A program made the position numbers and the translations under genes. From Polaromonas sp. (lineage in GTDB: Bacteria > Pseudomonadota > Gammaproteobacteria > Burkholderiales > Burkholderiaceae_C), in NCBI RefSeq assembly GCF_029945685.1, contig NZ_JAQSDA010000024.1:1-64000 (forward strand): a DNA stretch of 64,000 nt. The letters are read 5' to 3'. The notes below the pieces were generated by a model. It ran no database searches. It was not told the DNA's origin and saw nothing but the letters and a program-made list of their open reading frames with translations. Below are positions 51,764 through 60,554 of the stretch, piece after piece (within the stretch, counting starts at the first letter, position 1; the number at the start of each line of letters is the position of its first letter).

Positions 51764-52453
51764 ATGAAGATTCTGATGGTTTTGACCTCGCACGACCAGC
51801 TCGGCGATACCGGCAGGAAAACCGGCTTCTGGCTGGAAGAATTTGCAGCGCCCTACTACGTCTTCAAGGACGCAGGTGCCGACATCACGCTGGCCTCACC
51901 CCAGGGCGGGCAGCCGCCGCTGGACCCGAAAAGCGATGCCCCGGACGCACAGACCGACGCCACGCGCCGCTTCAAGGACGACAGCCAAGCGCAGCAGGCG
52001 CTGGCGCACACCGTCCAGCTGGCCGGCCTGAAGGATGCGGACTTTGACGCCGTGTTCTACCCCGGCGGCCACGGCCCGCTGTGGGACCTGGCTGAAGACA
52101 GGGATTCCATCGGGCTGATTGAGCACATGTTCGCCGCCGGCAAGCCCGTGGCCGCAGTCTGCCACGCGCCCGGTGTGTTGCGCCATGCCAAAGCCGCCAG
52201 TGGCGCACCGCTGGTTGAAGGCAAAAAAGTCGCGGGGTTCACCAACACCGAGGAAGCGGCGGCGCAGCTCACGGATGTCGTGCCCTTTCTGGTCGAAGAC
52301 ATGCTGCGCGACAACGGCGGCAACTACAGCAAGGGCGCCGACTGGCAGTCTTATGTGGTGACCGACGCCAACCTGATCACCGGGCAAAACCCGGCTTCTT
52401 CAGAAGCGGCGGCCCATGAGCTGCTGCGTCAACTGGCCCCCCAGCCAGCCTGA
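51764..52453 (+). CDS. DJ-1/PfpI-family protein (Hsp31-like)
   Basis: A 229-aa type-1 glutamine amidotransferase-like protein. N-terminal: MKILMVLTSHDQLGDTGRKTGFWLEEFAAPYYVF (E of the elbow, GxWLEE motif). Nucleophile elbow: AVCHAPGVL (Cys). Later: AGFTNTEEAAAQL and WQSYVVTDANLITGQNP. This is the Hsp31/YhbO-like group, glyoxalase III or deglycase/chaperone-type. GGAG is nine bases before the ATG. Expected to protect against reactive carbonyls. Confidence 0.9.
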   Translation: MKILMVLTSHDQLGDTGRKTGFWLEEFAAPYYVFKDAGADITLASPQGGQPPLDPKSDAPDAQTDATRRFKDDSQAQQALAHTVQLAGLKDADFDAVFYPGGHGPLWDLAEDRDSIGLIEHMFAAGKPVAAVCHAPGVLRHAKAASGAPLVEGKKVAGFTNTEEAAAQLTDVVPFLVEDMLRDNGGNYSKGADWQSYVVTDANLITGQNPASSEAAAHELLRQLAPQPA

Positions 52454-52496
52454 GCCGAGGCGGCCCGCGTTCAGCCGGCGCTGGAACAGGCGCGAG

Positions 52497-54086
52497 CTAC
52501 AGGGCGACCGCGGCCGCGCGGCTGGACACACCCAGCCGTTCTGGTGAGACGTACTGCTGGCGGTAAATCTCGAACGGCATGGTGTCGGCCGCTTCTATTT
52601 TTTTCTGTTCAGCAACGGACTGGCGCGACAAGGCCCCGAATGCGGTCTGCTGCCCGGCAGAAAATGGCAGGCCGAGCAGTGCCTCCCTGGTGAGGGCCGA
52701 GCGGGCGCGCACAAACGACACGAAGGAGTTCTCGTGGTCCTTTTCCATCGCGGCCAGCACACGGGCCGACGGCAGGGTGGCAGGATCGAGCAGCGCCGCC
52801 TCGGCAGCGCGCAGGGTGGCGCTGTACTGCGTGCCCCCGTTGGCCGCATCCAGCGCGGCGGCAATCGGTGCGCATTGCGCCACCACCTCGGCACCCCAGC
52901 CGGTCAGCGACACCTCGCGCCCGCCGCGCTTGAGCAGCAGGCCGGCCTGGCGCCCGCGCGCGGCCGTGTGGTGCTGGTTGTGTTTGAGCTCGGCGATCTC
53001 CTGAGGCGTGTCGGGCGGGCTGTCGCTGAGCAGGCAGTGCAGCAGGAAGACATCGAGAAAACGCATGGTCTGGGCGTTGATGCCGACTGGTTCGAACGGG
53101 TCCAGGTCCATCAGCCGCACTTCAATGTATTCAACGCCGCGCTCGCGCAGGGCATGCAGCGGGCGTTCGCCCGGGAAAATCACGCGTTTGGGCCGGATGG
53201 TGCCGTAAAACTCGTTCTCAATCTGCAGCAAGGTGGTGGCCAGCTGGTTGTAGTCGCCGCCAGGGTTCTGGATGCCCACCGCTTCATAGGCCGGGTAAGG
53301 CCGCGTCAACGCGTCCTGCAGCGACGCGCCGTAACCTTCCAGACTGTTGTAACTGACAGCCAGCGAGGCCTGCGCATCGCTCTGGTAGCCCAGGCGCCCC
53401 ATGCGCAGCGAGGTGCCGTGCGGCATGTACATGGTGCTGCTCGACAGCTGCTGCAGCTCGTGCTGGCGCCCGGCCACAAAGGTCGAACAGACGGCCGGCG
53501 AGGCGCCGAACAGGTAAAGCAGCAAAAAGGCATGACGGCGGAAATTGCGGATCAGCGAAAAGTACTGCTCGCTCGTCACCTCGGGCAGCGACCAGTTGTA
53601 GTGGATGCCCGAGATGGTCTGCATGCGCCGCCCGTAGCGGTGCGACAGGCCCATGCGGTAGACGCTTTTGGCGCGCCCGACGTTGGACGAGCCGAAACGT
53701 GCGATCGGGATGGTCTCGTCGGTCGGCAGGCCGCAGGGCATGCTCGAGACCCAGAGCATCTCGTCGCCGACGGCCTGCATGGCGCGGTAGGTGAACTGGT
53801 GAATCTGGGTGAGTTCGCGCAGCGCGGCGTCGGCGCCGTCCCCCAGACCCTTGTGTGCGGCGGTGACGAGTTCGATCTGGGACTCGCTGAAGTCGGTGGT
53901 GATACAGGGATGCGTCAAGGCCGAGCCGAGTGCCGCCGGGTGCGGCGTCAGCGCCAGCGCGCCGCCGGGCTGGGCGCGCAGGCTTTCCTTCTCGATGCCG
54001 CGACGCATGCCTTTCAGCCTGGCAGGGCCGATCGCCTGGAGGCGGTCGCCCAGGAGCGCCGCGGATCGCGCATGCGAGCTGTTCAT
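52497..54086 (-). CDS. gshA: Glutamate--cysteine ligase
   Basis: A 529-aa enzyme that joins glutamate and cysteine, the first step of glutathione synthesis. It is of the E. coli GshA type: RGIEKESLRAQPGG at the N-terminus (Glu metal ligands), TDFSESQIELVTAAH, YGRRMQTISGIHYNWSLPE, FLLLYLFGASPAVC, VEYIEVRLMDLDPFEPVG and DHENSFVSFVRARSALT. The ATG at 54086 follows GAGGGAAG. No gshB is seen in the window. Confidence 0.95.
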   Translation of the reverse strand: MNSSHARSAALLGDRLQAIGPARLKGMRRGIEKESLRAQPGGALALTPHPAALGSALTHPCITTDFSESQIELVTAAHKGLGDGADAALRELTQIHQFTYRAMQAVGDEMLWVSSMPCGLPTDETIPIARFGSSNVGRAKSVYRMGLSHRYGRRMQTISGIHYNWSLPEVTSEQYFSLIRNFRRHAFLLLYLFGASPAVCSTFVAGRQHELQQLSSSTMYMPHGTSLRMGRLGYQSDAQASLAVSYNSLEGYGASLQDALTRPYPAYEAVGIQNPGGDYNQLATTLLQIENEFYGTIRPKRVIFPGERPLHALRERGVEYIEVRLMDLDPFEPVGINAQTMRFLDVFLLHCLLSDSPPDTPQEIAELKHNQHHTAARGRQAGLLLKRGGREVSLTGWGAEVVAQCAPIAAALDAANGGTQYSATLRAAEAALLDPATLPSARVLAAMEKDHENSFVSFVRARSALTREALLGLPFSAGQQTAFGALSRQSVAEQKKIEAADTMPFEIYRQQYVSPERLGVSSRAAAVAL

Positions 54087-54215
54087 AAAGTCTTCCCTCT
54101 TGTCTTTCGTGGCGTGCAAGGTATCACAGGCCGGTCTTGTTTGCAGGCCGGGCGGACCGGCGCCCGACCGCGCGGTGCCAGCCAGGGCGGTCTGCCGTCA
54201 CCGGCGCGTTCGAGA

Positions 54216-54270
54216 GACTATCTTTTTGATAGCTGCTTGCGCCCGCCCTGATTGGGCCAACGCATGATTT
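54216..54270 (+). repeat. Interspersed palindromic repeat
   Basis: ACTATCTTTTTGATAGCTGCTTGCGCCCGCCCTGATTGGGCCAACGCATGATTTCAC, forward orientation, between the end of the esterase gene and gshA. Confidence 0.75.
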
Positions 54271-54339
54271 CACTTAAAAAAACCGCTGTCTGCGGCAGCC
54301 GGACCCAAAACCCGGCGCGGCAGCATGGCGGGAAAGCCC

Positions 54340-55035
54340 TTACGGCTGCCGGATTTCGCTCGAGAAGCTAGCACCAGACAGTACGCGCAGCAGCCAGCGG
54401 TTCATGTCGGCAATCTCTTCCATGCAGACCGAGTGTTCCATGTCGTATTCGTGCCAGTCCACCGGGTAACCCAGCGCCGCCAGTGCGTCGCGCGTCCCGG
54501 TGGCCGCAGCCAGCGGCACCACGCCGTCGCGCTTGCCGTGCGCCAGGAAAATCGGCAGGCCTTCATTGGCCCCACTGCGCTCTGCCGCCACGGTATGCGC
54601 CAGCGGCAGGTAGCCAGACAGGCCCACGATGCCGGCCAGGCGTTCGGGATAACGCAGGCCGGTCATCAACGCCATCGCGCAACCCTGGGAAAACCCGGCC
54701 ACCACGATGCGGCCGGCAGGAATGCCGCGCGAGGTTTCGCGCTCTATCAGCGTGTTGATGGCGGCCTGGGTCTGGCGCATGCCGCTTTCGTCCTGGCCCG
54801 CTGTCAGGTTGGCACCCAGGATGTCGTACCAGGCCGGCATCTGGTAGCCGCCGTTGATGGTGACGGGAATCACCGGCGCGTGGGGAAACAGAAAACGCAC
54901 CGGTCCCACGCTGGAAAGATCGAGCTGCTCGGCCACGGGCACAAAATCGCGGCCATCGGCGCCCAGGCCATGCATGATCAGGATGGTGGCAACGGGTTGC
55001 TCGCCCGTCTGGGCTTCGGTAACTTCAAGAGACAT
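54340..55035 (-). CDS. Alpha/beta hydrolase, carboxylesterase/phospholipase type
   Basis: A 231-aa cytoplasmic carboxylesterase. Triad: Ser in VAGFSQGCAMAL (GFSQG), Asp in AHGKRDGVVPL, His in EYDMEHSVCME. N-terminal: ILIMHGLGADGRDFVPVAEQL. It is similar to Pseudomonas carboxylesterase II and acyl-protein thioesterase-like enzymes. It probably hydrolyses short acyl esters. Upstream of gshA on the same strand but with a 253-base gap. Confidence 0.9.
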   Translation of the reverse strand: MSLEVTEAQTGEQPVATILIMHGLGADGRDFVPVAEQLDLSSVGPVRFLFPHAPVIPVTINGGYQMPAWYDILGANLTAGQDESGMRQTQAAINTLIERETSRGIPAGRIVVAGFSQGCAMALMTGLRYPERLAGIVGLSGYLPLAHTVAAERSGANEGLPIFLAHGKRDGVVPLAAATGTRDALAALGYPVDWHEYDMEHSVCMEEIADMNRWLLRVLSGASFSSEIRQP

Positions 55036-55212
55036 GGGTGAACCTGTTGGTGGCGAAGGCGCAGAAGGTAGCTGCTGCAGGGACGTTCATGCGGCAGGGG
55101 CAAAGGACCGATTCTAGGACCTCCGCGGGCAAGTGCGCTTGTGGCCGGGCCGGTGTTTGGCTAGGATTTCCTGTCAGCATTTTCTGACTCGCATTGGACA
55201 TGGGAGATTCGC

Positions 55213-55449
55213 ATGAAACTCATCATTGCTGCTGCGGCCCTGGCCGCATCGTCACTGGCCCTGGCCCACAACTGCCCCAATGAAATGAAGGCGATAGACG
55301 CCAGACTCGCCAGCAACCCCAAACTGTCGGCCGCCGACATGGGCAAGGTCAAGGCCCTGCGTGCCGAAGGAGAAACCTTCCACAAGGCAGGCAAACACGA
55401 CGAATCGATGAAAGCCCTGGGCGACGCCAAAAAACTGCTGGGTCTGTGA
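55213..55449 (+). CDS. Small exported protein
   Basis: A 78-aa protein with signal peptide (MKLIIAAAALAASSLALA), leaving about 60 residues: HNCPNEMKAIDARLASNPKL, SAADMGKVKALRAEGETFHKAGKHDESMKALGDAKKLLGL. The mature part is helical, Lys/Ala-rich and resembles a single TPR-like helix pair. GGGAG is nine bases before the ATG. Family unknown to me; such small proteins are common in Comamonadaceae. Confidence 0.7.
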   Translation: MKLIIAAAALAASSLALAHNCPNEMKAIDARLASNPKLSAADMGKVKALRAEGETFHKAGKHDESMKALGDAKKLLGL

Positions 55450-55459
55450 GCCTGCGCTG

Positions 55460-56206
55460 TCAGCGCCTGAGCGCGGCCAGCCGCGCTGACAGACCGGCCT
55501 GGGTGTTGAGCTCGTCGTACCAGAGGCGGTAGCCTGCGTCGCTGGGGTGCAGGCCGTCCCTGGCGTTGAGCTCGTCGGGGCGCTGCGCAAACGGATCATC
55601 GGCCTTGTCCTTGAACAGGTTCACATACACAGCGCCGTTGTCCGTGGCCGCCTGCCGCACAAAGCGGTGCAGCGTCTCCGAGCGGCGCGTCATGAGCCAG
55701 GACCAGGGCGCAAAGAAAAACGGCGCGCTACCGACATTGCCTGAAGGCATGAACACCACCAGCCGGGCGCGCACGCGCGCCAGTTCTGCGGCACGGGCGA
55801 TGTTCTGCTCCAGCTGCGCATCGCCGGTGAACCGGATCACATCGTTGCCGCCGCCGAGGACGAGGATGGCGTCGAAGCGTTGCTGGCCTTCCAGTTGGGC
55901 GGCGATGTCGGCAAACCGCGCGCCGTCGCGCGCACGGTTGACGATGGTCAGTTGCGGATGGTCGCGCGCGATCAGGCCGGCGATGCTGGTGGCCGGCGAC
56001 GAAGCGCCCGTTCCCACGGCCGTGCTGTCGCCCACCACCAGCAGGCTGGCCGTGGCCGGGGCTGGCGAGGCTTCAAAAGGCTCGCTTTGCCGCGCCAGGA
56101 CCACCGACTGCCCGATGCGCCAGGCGGCGCAGCCGGTGGTGGCCAGCACGGCCAGCGCCGCCAGCACACCCAGCGCGCCCAGCATGTGAGGCCGGCGCAT
56201 CCTCAT
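55460..56206 (-). CDS. SGNH/GDSL hydrolase, exported
   Basis: A 248-aa SGNH-family hydrolase. N-terminal anchor/lipobox-like: VLAALAVLATTGCAAW. Block I: LLVVGDSTAVGTGAS (catalytic Ser); block III: VLGGGNDVIRF; block V: DGLHPSDAGYRL (Asp/His). The SGNH fold acts on esters; in the envelope it may deacetylate polysaccharide or lipids. Its start overlaps the tspO stop (ATGA). Confidence 0.88.
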   Translation of the reverse strand: MRMRRPHMLGALGVLAALAVLATTGCAAWRIGQSVVLARQSEPFEASPAPATASLLVVGDSTAVGTGASSPATSIAGLIARDHPQLTIVNRARDGARFADIAAQLEGQQRFDAILVLGGGNDVIRFTGDAQLEQNIARAAELARVRARLVVFMPSGNVGSAPFFFAPWSWLMTRRSETLHRFVRQAATDNGAVYVNLFKDKADDPFAQRPDELNARDGLHPSDAGYRLWYDELNTQAGLSARLAALRR

Positions 56207-56616
56207 CAGGCGCCCCGGTTCAGCCAGGTGATGCCGAGCTGCAGCACCGTCGCAAACAGAACCCACAGCAGGTAAGGGATGTTGACCCAGACGACCCAGC
56301 GCGCCCGCAGCCGGATGGCTGCCATGGCCCACACCAGGGTGGCCAGCACCAGCAGGATGTCGAAGCTGGCCAGCGCATTGTTTTTAAGGCCGAACTGGAT
56401 GGGCGTGTAGGCCAGGTTGAACAGCAGGTTCAGGATGAAAGGCAGCAGCACGCGAAACGGCAGGCGGCGCTTGAGGTATTGCAGCAGGACAAAACCGAAG
56501 CTGATGGCGATGATGACGTAAAGAGCCGTCCACACCGGGCCGAACACCGACGCCGGTGGCGCAAAAAAGGGCTTGCTCAACTGGGCGTACCAGGCGGCGC
56601 TGCTGCTGCTGTCCAT
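56206..56616 (-). CDS. TspO/MBR-family membrane protein
   Basis: A 136-aa tryptophan-rich sensory protein with five helices: WYAQLSKPFFAPPASVFGPVWTALYVIIAISFG at the N-terminus (P-x-W-x-x-L-x-P-x-F-x-P-P signature variant), LPFILNLLFNLAYTPIQFGLKN, ALASFDILLVLATLVWAMAAI and VVWVNIPYLLWVLFATVLQLGITWLN. It binds tetrapyrroles or cholesterol-like ligands. AAGGA precedes the ATG. It is coupled to the SGNH hydrolase gene. Confidence 0.9.
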   Translation of the reverse strand: MDSSSSAAWYAQLSKPFFAPPASVFGPVWTALYVIIAISFGFVLLQYLKRRLPFRVLLPFILNLLFNLAYTPIQFGLKNNALASFDILLVLATLVWAMAAIRLRARWVVWVNIPYLLWVLFATVLQLGITWLNRGA

Positions 56617-56942
56617 GAAAATCCTTCGGAAAATCCGTGCTGAAATGGCGATAGGGTCGTTCTTTCCTGTTTTAGCACCCGCCGGACGATGGCAGCGGCA
56701 CCCGAGGCTGATCCTCAGGTAGGACGTGGCCGCTTCAGGCGGACGGTGGGTGCGTCCGAAACGGCAACCATGGCAGGCTGACCGGCCTGCGCCCGATGTC
56801 CCCACCCATAAAGGCATCCTCTGCCCTGCCCGCCCAGGCCGCAGGCTTGACTTGCCCTCCCAGTTCAACGACCATCCATCGACAAGCCGGCAACGAACGG
56901 CCAGAGCGCTCTGGCCAGGACCGGCGGTGAAGGGTTGACCAC
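56617..56942. other. Non-coding interval (326 bases)
   Basis: No gene, tRNA or strong terminator identified. The interval contains several GC-rich repeated-looking words but no palindrome long enough to report. Confidence 0.4.
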
Positions 56943-57665
56943 ATGAGACAAGTGTTTGAGCGATTGCTGGGGCTGAGGGCCAAGGCCGGCGGCCCTGCAG
57001 ATTCCGGACTGAAACCGGCTTCCCGCCCGTCGGTGGCAGCCAACCGGGACAGCCAGCACACCATCGAGGACAACTCCGACAACGGAACCCGCCGCCAGCT
57101 TGTGCAGATGCTGCTGCGCGACTGCCTGCGCAGGCACGGCATTGCAACCGACTGGGTGGAATGCCAGATGCTGGTGGTCAACAGCCGCAGCCGCGGCCCG
57201 GGCATGTACGTTCGGCTGGTGCTGCGCCGGTGGGACGCCCGCCTGATGACCTATGCCTTCGCTTTCCAGAATGAATTGCTCGCCGCGATCACCCAGTTCG
57301 AGCCGCAGTCTTCCACCTGGCTGCACGGTATTTCCTGGGAGTTCAAGGTCGGGGACAGCTGCCCCTACCCCAACATGCCCGACCCGGCCATCTGGGGTGC
57401 GCCGGTCCGTGCTGGCACAGCCGTTGAAGTGCCTGCCGCGGCCCCTGCGCCCGTGCCTGCTGCCGTGCCTGCTGCCGTGCCTGCTGCCGCTGCCGCGCCC
57501 GCTGCCGTCGTGGCGGTGGCAGCCGCAGACGTCGAAGATGACGTCATGCGCGACCTGAAGGACCTGCAAAACATGTTTGCCGCCCGCGATGCCAGCATCG
57601 AGCAGGAGGCGGCATCGGGTGTCCACGCCGACTTCCAGCCGACTCAGCCCTCCGGGCTGCCTTGA
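56943..57665 (+). CDS. Hypothetical protein with Ala/Pro-repeat linker
   Basis: A 240-aa protein of unknown family. Residues 50-150 form a globular domain (RRQLVQMLLRDCLRRHGIATDWVECQMLVVN, GMYVRLVLRRWDARLMTYAFAFQNEL). The linker (about 157-195) is VPAA-type repeats coded by three perfect 12-bp tandem units at 57453-57488. The C-terminal helix VMRDLKDLQNMFAARDASIEQ may be a coiled coil. The repeat could vary in number by slipped-strand events without breaking the frame. Confidence 0.6.
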   Translation: MRQVFERLLGLRAKAGGPADSGLKPASRPSVAANRDSQHTIEDNSDNGTRRQLVQMLLRDCLRRHGIATDWVECQMLVVNSRSRGPGMYVRLVLRRWDARLMTYAFAFQNELLAAITQFEPQSSTWLHGISWEFKVGDSCPYPNMPDPAIWGAPVRAGTAVEVPAAAPAPVPAAVPAAVPAAAAAPAAVVAVAAADVEDDVMRDLKDLQNMFAARDASIEQEAASGVHADFQPTQPSGLP

Positions 57666-57751
57666 CACTTGTTCCCGGTCGCGCCGCCCAGCTTGCCCCG
57701 TCACCCCGGAAACAGGGCCCGGCCTGAGGCCCCTTGCCACCAGTAGCCCTG

Positions 57752-59014
57752 ATGCGCCCCACGCCCGCCGCACCCGCTTCACACCTTCCCTCCGCACTGG
57801 CCGACTCGCGTTACGCCGTGCTTCGGCTGATGGTCACGCTGGCCCTGATGACCATCGGCGCCAGCGGCATGTATGTGGTGGCGGTTGTGCTGCCGGCGGT
57901 TCAGGCCGAATTTGGCGTGGCGCGCGCCGACGCTTCGCTGCCCTACACCTTGCTGATGATCGGCTTCGGCGTTGGCGGCATGCTGATGGGCCGCCTCGCC
58001 GACCGCTTTGGCGTGATGGTCCCGTTGCTGGTGGGGGCCGTCAGCCTGGGCCTGGGCTATGCCGCCGCGGCCATGGCCGGCAGCATCTGGACTTTCACGC
58101 TGGCCCATGGCTTCCTGATCGGCCTGTTCGGCAGTTCCGCGACTTTTGCGCCGCTGCTGGCCGATACCTCCTTGTGGTTTGTGCGCCGCCGCGGCATTGC
58201 CGTTGCCGTGTGCGCCAGCGGCAACTACATCGGCGGCGCCATCTGGCCGCCCGTCGTGCAGCACTTTGTGGCCACCGAGGGCTGGCGCCACACTTACCTC
58301 GCCCTGGGCCTTTTCTCCTTCGTCACCATGACGGCGCTGGCCCTGCTGATGCGCAGGCGTCCGCCGGTGGCCGTCGCAGCGGCGACGCGCCAGAACCTTT
58401 CAGCCACCCCCAGCGGCCTGCCCTTCGGCCTGTCGCCCGGCAAGGCGCAAACCCTGCTGTGTGTGGCCGGTGTGGCCTGCTGTGTGGCTATGGCGATGCC
58501 GCAGGTGCACATTGTTTCCTATTGCACCGATCTGGGTTACGGCGCGGCGCGCGGTGCCGAAATGCTCTCGCTGATGCTGGCCTGCGGCGTGGTCAGCCGT
58601 CTGGTGTCAGGCCTGGTCTGCGACCGCATTGGCGGCCTGCGCACGCTGTTGCTGGGCTCGGCCCTGCAGGGCCTCGCGCTGCTGCTGTTCCTGCCCTTCG
58701 ACGGGCTGGTGTCGCTGTACCTGATCGCGGCGCTGTTCGGCCTGTTCCAGGGCGGCATCGTGCCGTCGTACGCCATCATCGTGCGCGAGTACTTTCTGCC
58801 AGCCGAGGCCGGCGCGCGGGTCGGCACGGTGATCATGGCCACCATGGTCGGCATGGCGCTGGGCGGCTGGATGTCGGGCAAGGTGTTTGACCTGACCGGC
58901 TCCTACCACGCGGCCTTCATCAACGGCATCGCCTGGAACCTGCTGAACTTCGGCATTGTGCTGTTCCTGCTCTACCGCGTGCGTGATCGCCACGCGGCGG
59001 TGCAGGCCGCCTGA
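57752..59014 (+). CDS. MFS transporter
   Basis: A 420-aa major facilitator superfamily permease with 12 predicted helices. Motif A-like segment after TM2: GRLADRFGVMVPLLVG. Other features are FGVGGMLMGRLAD, GFLIGLFGSSATFAPLLAD, IGGAIWPPVVQHF, and VCDRIGGLRTLLLG in the second half. It resembles aromatic-acid/oxalate-type or monocarboxylate MFS proteins. Substrate unknown. The ATG at 57752 is preferred over the TTG at 57734. Confidence 0.9.
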   Translation: MRPTPAAPASHLPSALADSRYAVLRLMVTLALMTIGASGMYVVAVVLPAVQAEFGVARADASLPYTLLMIGFGVGGMLMGRLADRFGVMVPLLVGAVSLGLGYAAAAMAGSIWTFTLAHGFLIGLFGSSATFAPLLADTSLWFVRRRGIAVAVCASGNYIGGAIWPPVVQHFVATEGWRHTYLALGLFSFVTMTALALLMRRRPPVAVAAATRQNLSATPSGLPFGLSPGKAQTLLCVAGVACCVAMAMPQVHIVSYCTDLGYGAARGAEMLSLMLACGVVSRLVSGLVCDRIGGLRTLLLGSALQGLALLLFLPFDGLVSLYLIAALFGLFQGGIVPSYAIIVREYFLPAEAGARVGTVIMATMVGMALGGWMSGKVFDLTGSYHAAFINGIAWNLLNFGIVLFLLYRVRDRHAAVQAA

Positions 59015-59046
59015 GCCCCGGTCGGCCGGTCCGTGCGGGATTTTGT

Positions 59047-59107
59047 ATCAAAAAGGACTCCAGCCCTTACTGCCAATGCGCAACAAGCTATACATTTCAT
59101 AGCATCC
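59047..59107 (-). repeat. Interspersed palindromic repeat
   Basis: ATCAAAAAGGACTCCAGCCCTTACTGCCAATGCGCAACAAGCTATACATTTCATAGCATCC, reverse orientation, after the MFS transporter gene. Confidence 0.75.
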
Positions 59108-59217
59108 AACATGCAGACCCTGTCTCACCAGCGCATCGGCTGACACCACAACCGGCCACCCGCCTGCGCCAAGGGCCGGCCGGCGGGCCCAAGATAGGCC
59201 TTTTGAAAGGCCCGCGC

Positions 59218-59559
59218 ATGAACACCGCCCTGAAATATGTCCTCGCCGCCCTGCTGCCTGCCCTGTCCGGCGGCCAGGCGCTGGCCTGCTACACCGTCTA
59301 CAACCGCGCCAACCAGGTGATCTACCATGCCGCGCAGGCCCCGGTGGACATGCGTTACCAGTTGCACGAGACCCTGCCCGCGGTCTTTTCCGATGGCCAC
59401 ATGGTGTTTTCCATCACCGACACTTCTTGCCCGCCGGTCAACCTGACGCGCAGCAATATCCGGGATTCGGCGGGAGGCAGGGTGGCTTATGCCGCGGGCC
59501 CGGGAGAGGCGATGATGCAGGACCCGAGGTCCCGCCCTTACCGGGTGCCCCGGAACTAG
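59218..59559 (+). CDS. Small exported protein
   Basis: A 113-aa protein with signal peptide (YVLAALLPALSGGQALA) and two Cys (ALACYTVYNR; DTSCPPVNL) that may form a disulphide. Mature part: VIYHAAQAPVDMRYQLHETL, FSDGHMVFSITDTSC. No family recognised. GAAAGGCCCGCGC precedes the ATG at 59218. Confidence 0.6.
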   Translation: MNTALKYVLAALLPALSGGQALACYTVYNRANQVIYHAAQAPVDMRYQLHETLPAVFSDGHMVFSITDTSCPPVNLTRSNIRDSAGGRVAYAAGPGEAMMQDPRSRPYRVPRN

Positions 59560-59731
59560 GCCTTAGCCCACCCGGGCCTCAGACCTTCGAAGCGGCTTCG
59601 CCCGAAGCGATCCGGGAGACGGGAACAGCGCTTTTCTCAGGGGAGAGCAAGCAGTGTGGATTGACGCGCCCATCGACCAGCGCCACGGCAGCATGCCAGG
59701 CGTCACCGCCGGCGCTGCGCAACACGCTGGT

Positions 59732-60451
59732 TTACAGGGGCCGCGACGCAGGGGCCTTGGCGCCGAACACGGACTGCAGGGACCGCGTTTCAGGCAGGAC
59801 GTACACCACCCCGGGGCTGGCGCCCAGAGCCGGTTTAAGCACCGTGTCGTAAAAAATGGCCGGCAAATTGATGCAGCCGAAAGAAATGCGGTTGTCGTCC
59901 GGCGTCGCTGACGCGAGCCGCTCCAGTCGGCGTTCCTTCTTGTTGTTTGCACGCACGCGGTGCATGGACACGGCAGCCTCGTAGTCCACCCAGACGATGT
60001 CCTCGCCTGACATGTTCACCCCGGGACTGGATTCAAAACGTCCGGCTGGCGTGGTGCGCTCTTGCGGTCGGATGGCTGACATCGGACGCTCGCCGATTCC
60101 CGGCACGGAATCGTCACCCCTGGCGGATCCCAACAGAGCCGCACTGGCGCCCCGGAGTTTTCCGTTGGGATGAAAGACGAACAGTTTGGCGTGTTGCTTG
60201 TCAAGAATCACAAAAGGCATGCCTGCGTGGTTACCAGACGCCATCACCCAGTCCGCCATCTGGCGCACCACCGGTGCGGCCTGTTCAGACGCCAGATCGG
60301 CCGCTTGCACCGGCTCGGTCACGGCCGGCAAAGAAACGTTCGGCCTGTCCTTTGCCGTCAGCTGGCCAGGCAGACACAAGCTCGCGAGCGCGAAGAAAAG
60401 GCCCACGCCGCCGAGGACGGTGTCGGCTCGGACAGAGAGCGTGTGGTTCAT
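59732..60451 (-). CDS. L,D-transpeptidase-like exported protein
   Basis: A 239-aa exported protein: signal VGLFFALASLCLPGQLTA, then a YkuD-like L,D-transpeptidase catalytic domain. The Cys motif is RISFGCINLPAIFY, aligning with the S-(H/F)-GC-(V/I)-(R/N)-L consensus; Phe stands where His is usual, a variant known in some groups. Preceding blocks are PAGRFESSPGVNMSGEDIVWVD and HAKLFVFHPNGKLRG. It would crosslink or anchor peptidoglycan. Start at ATG 60451. Confidence 0.8.
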   Translation of the reverse strand: MNHTLSVRADTVLGGVGLFFALASLCLPGQLTAKDRPNVSLPAVTEPVQAADLASEQAAPVVRQMADWVMASGNHAGMPFVILDKQHAKLFVFHPNGKLRGASAALLGSARGDDSVPGIGERPMSAIRPQERTTPAGRFESSPGVNMSGEDIVWVDYEAAVSMHRVRANNKKERRLERLASATPDDNRISFGCINLPAIFYDTVLKPALGASPGVVYVLPETRSLQSVFGAKAPASRPL

Positions 60452-60488
60452 GCCGGAAAGATAGCAGATCAAAAAGGGATTGTCTGTG

Positions 60489-60541
60489 GGTGGTTCCGCA
60501 AATCCGGGTGGAGCCCACCCGGATCTGCGCAGGAACCCGCA
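60489..60541. terminator. Hairpin between two minus-strand genes
   Basis: GTTCC...ATCCGGGTGG-AGCC-CACCCGGAT...GGAAC forms a long imperfect stem with a perfect ten-base core; there is no clear T-run. It lies between the exported protein and the L,D-transpeptidase gene and could end the first transcript. Confidence 0.55.
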
Positions 60542-60554
60542 CGACAAAGTCGAT

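Noticed and set aside
52734..54251. 505-codon forward frame opposite gshA
   Set aside because: Shadow of gshA, which has clear family motifs on the minus strand.
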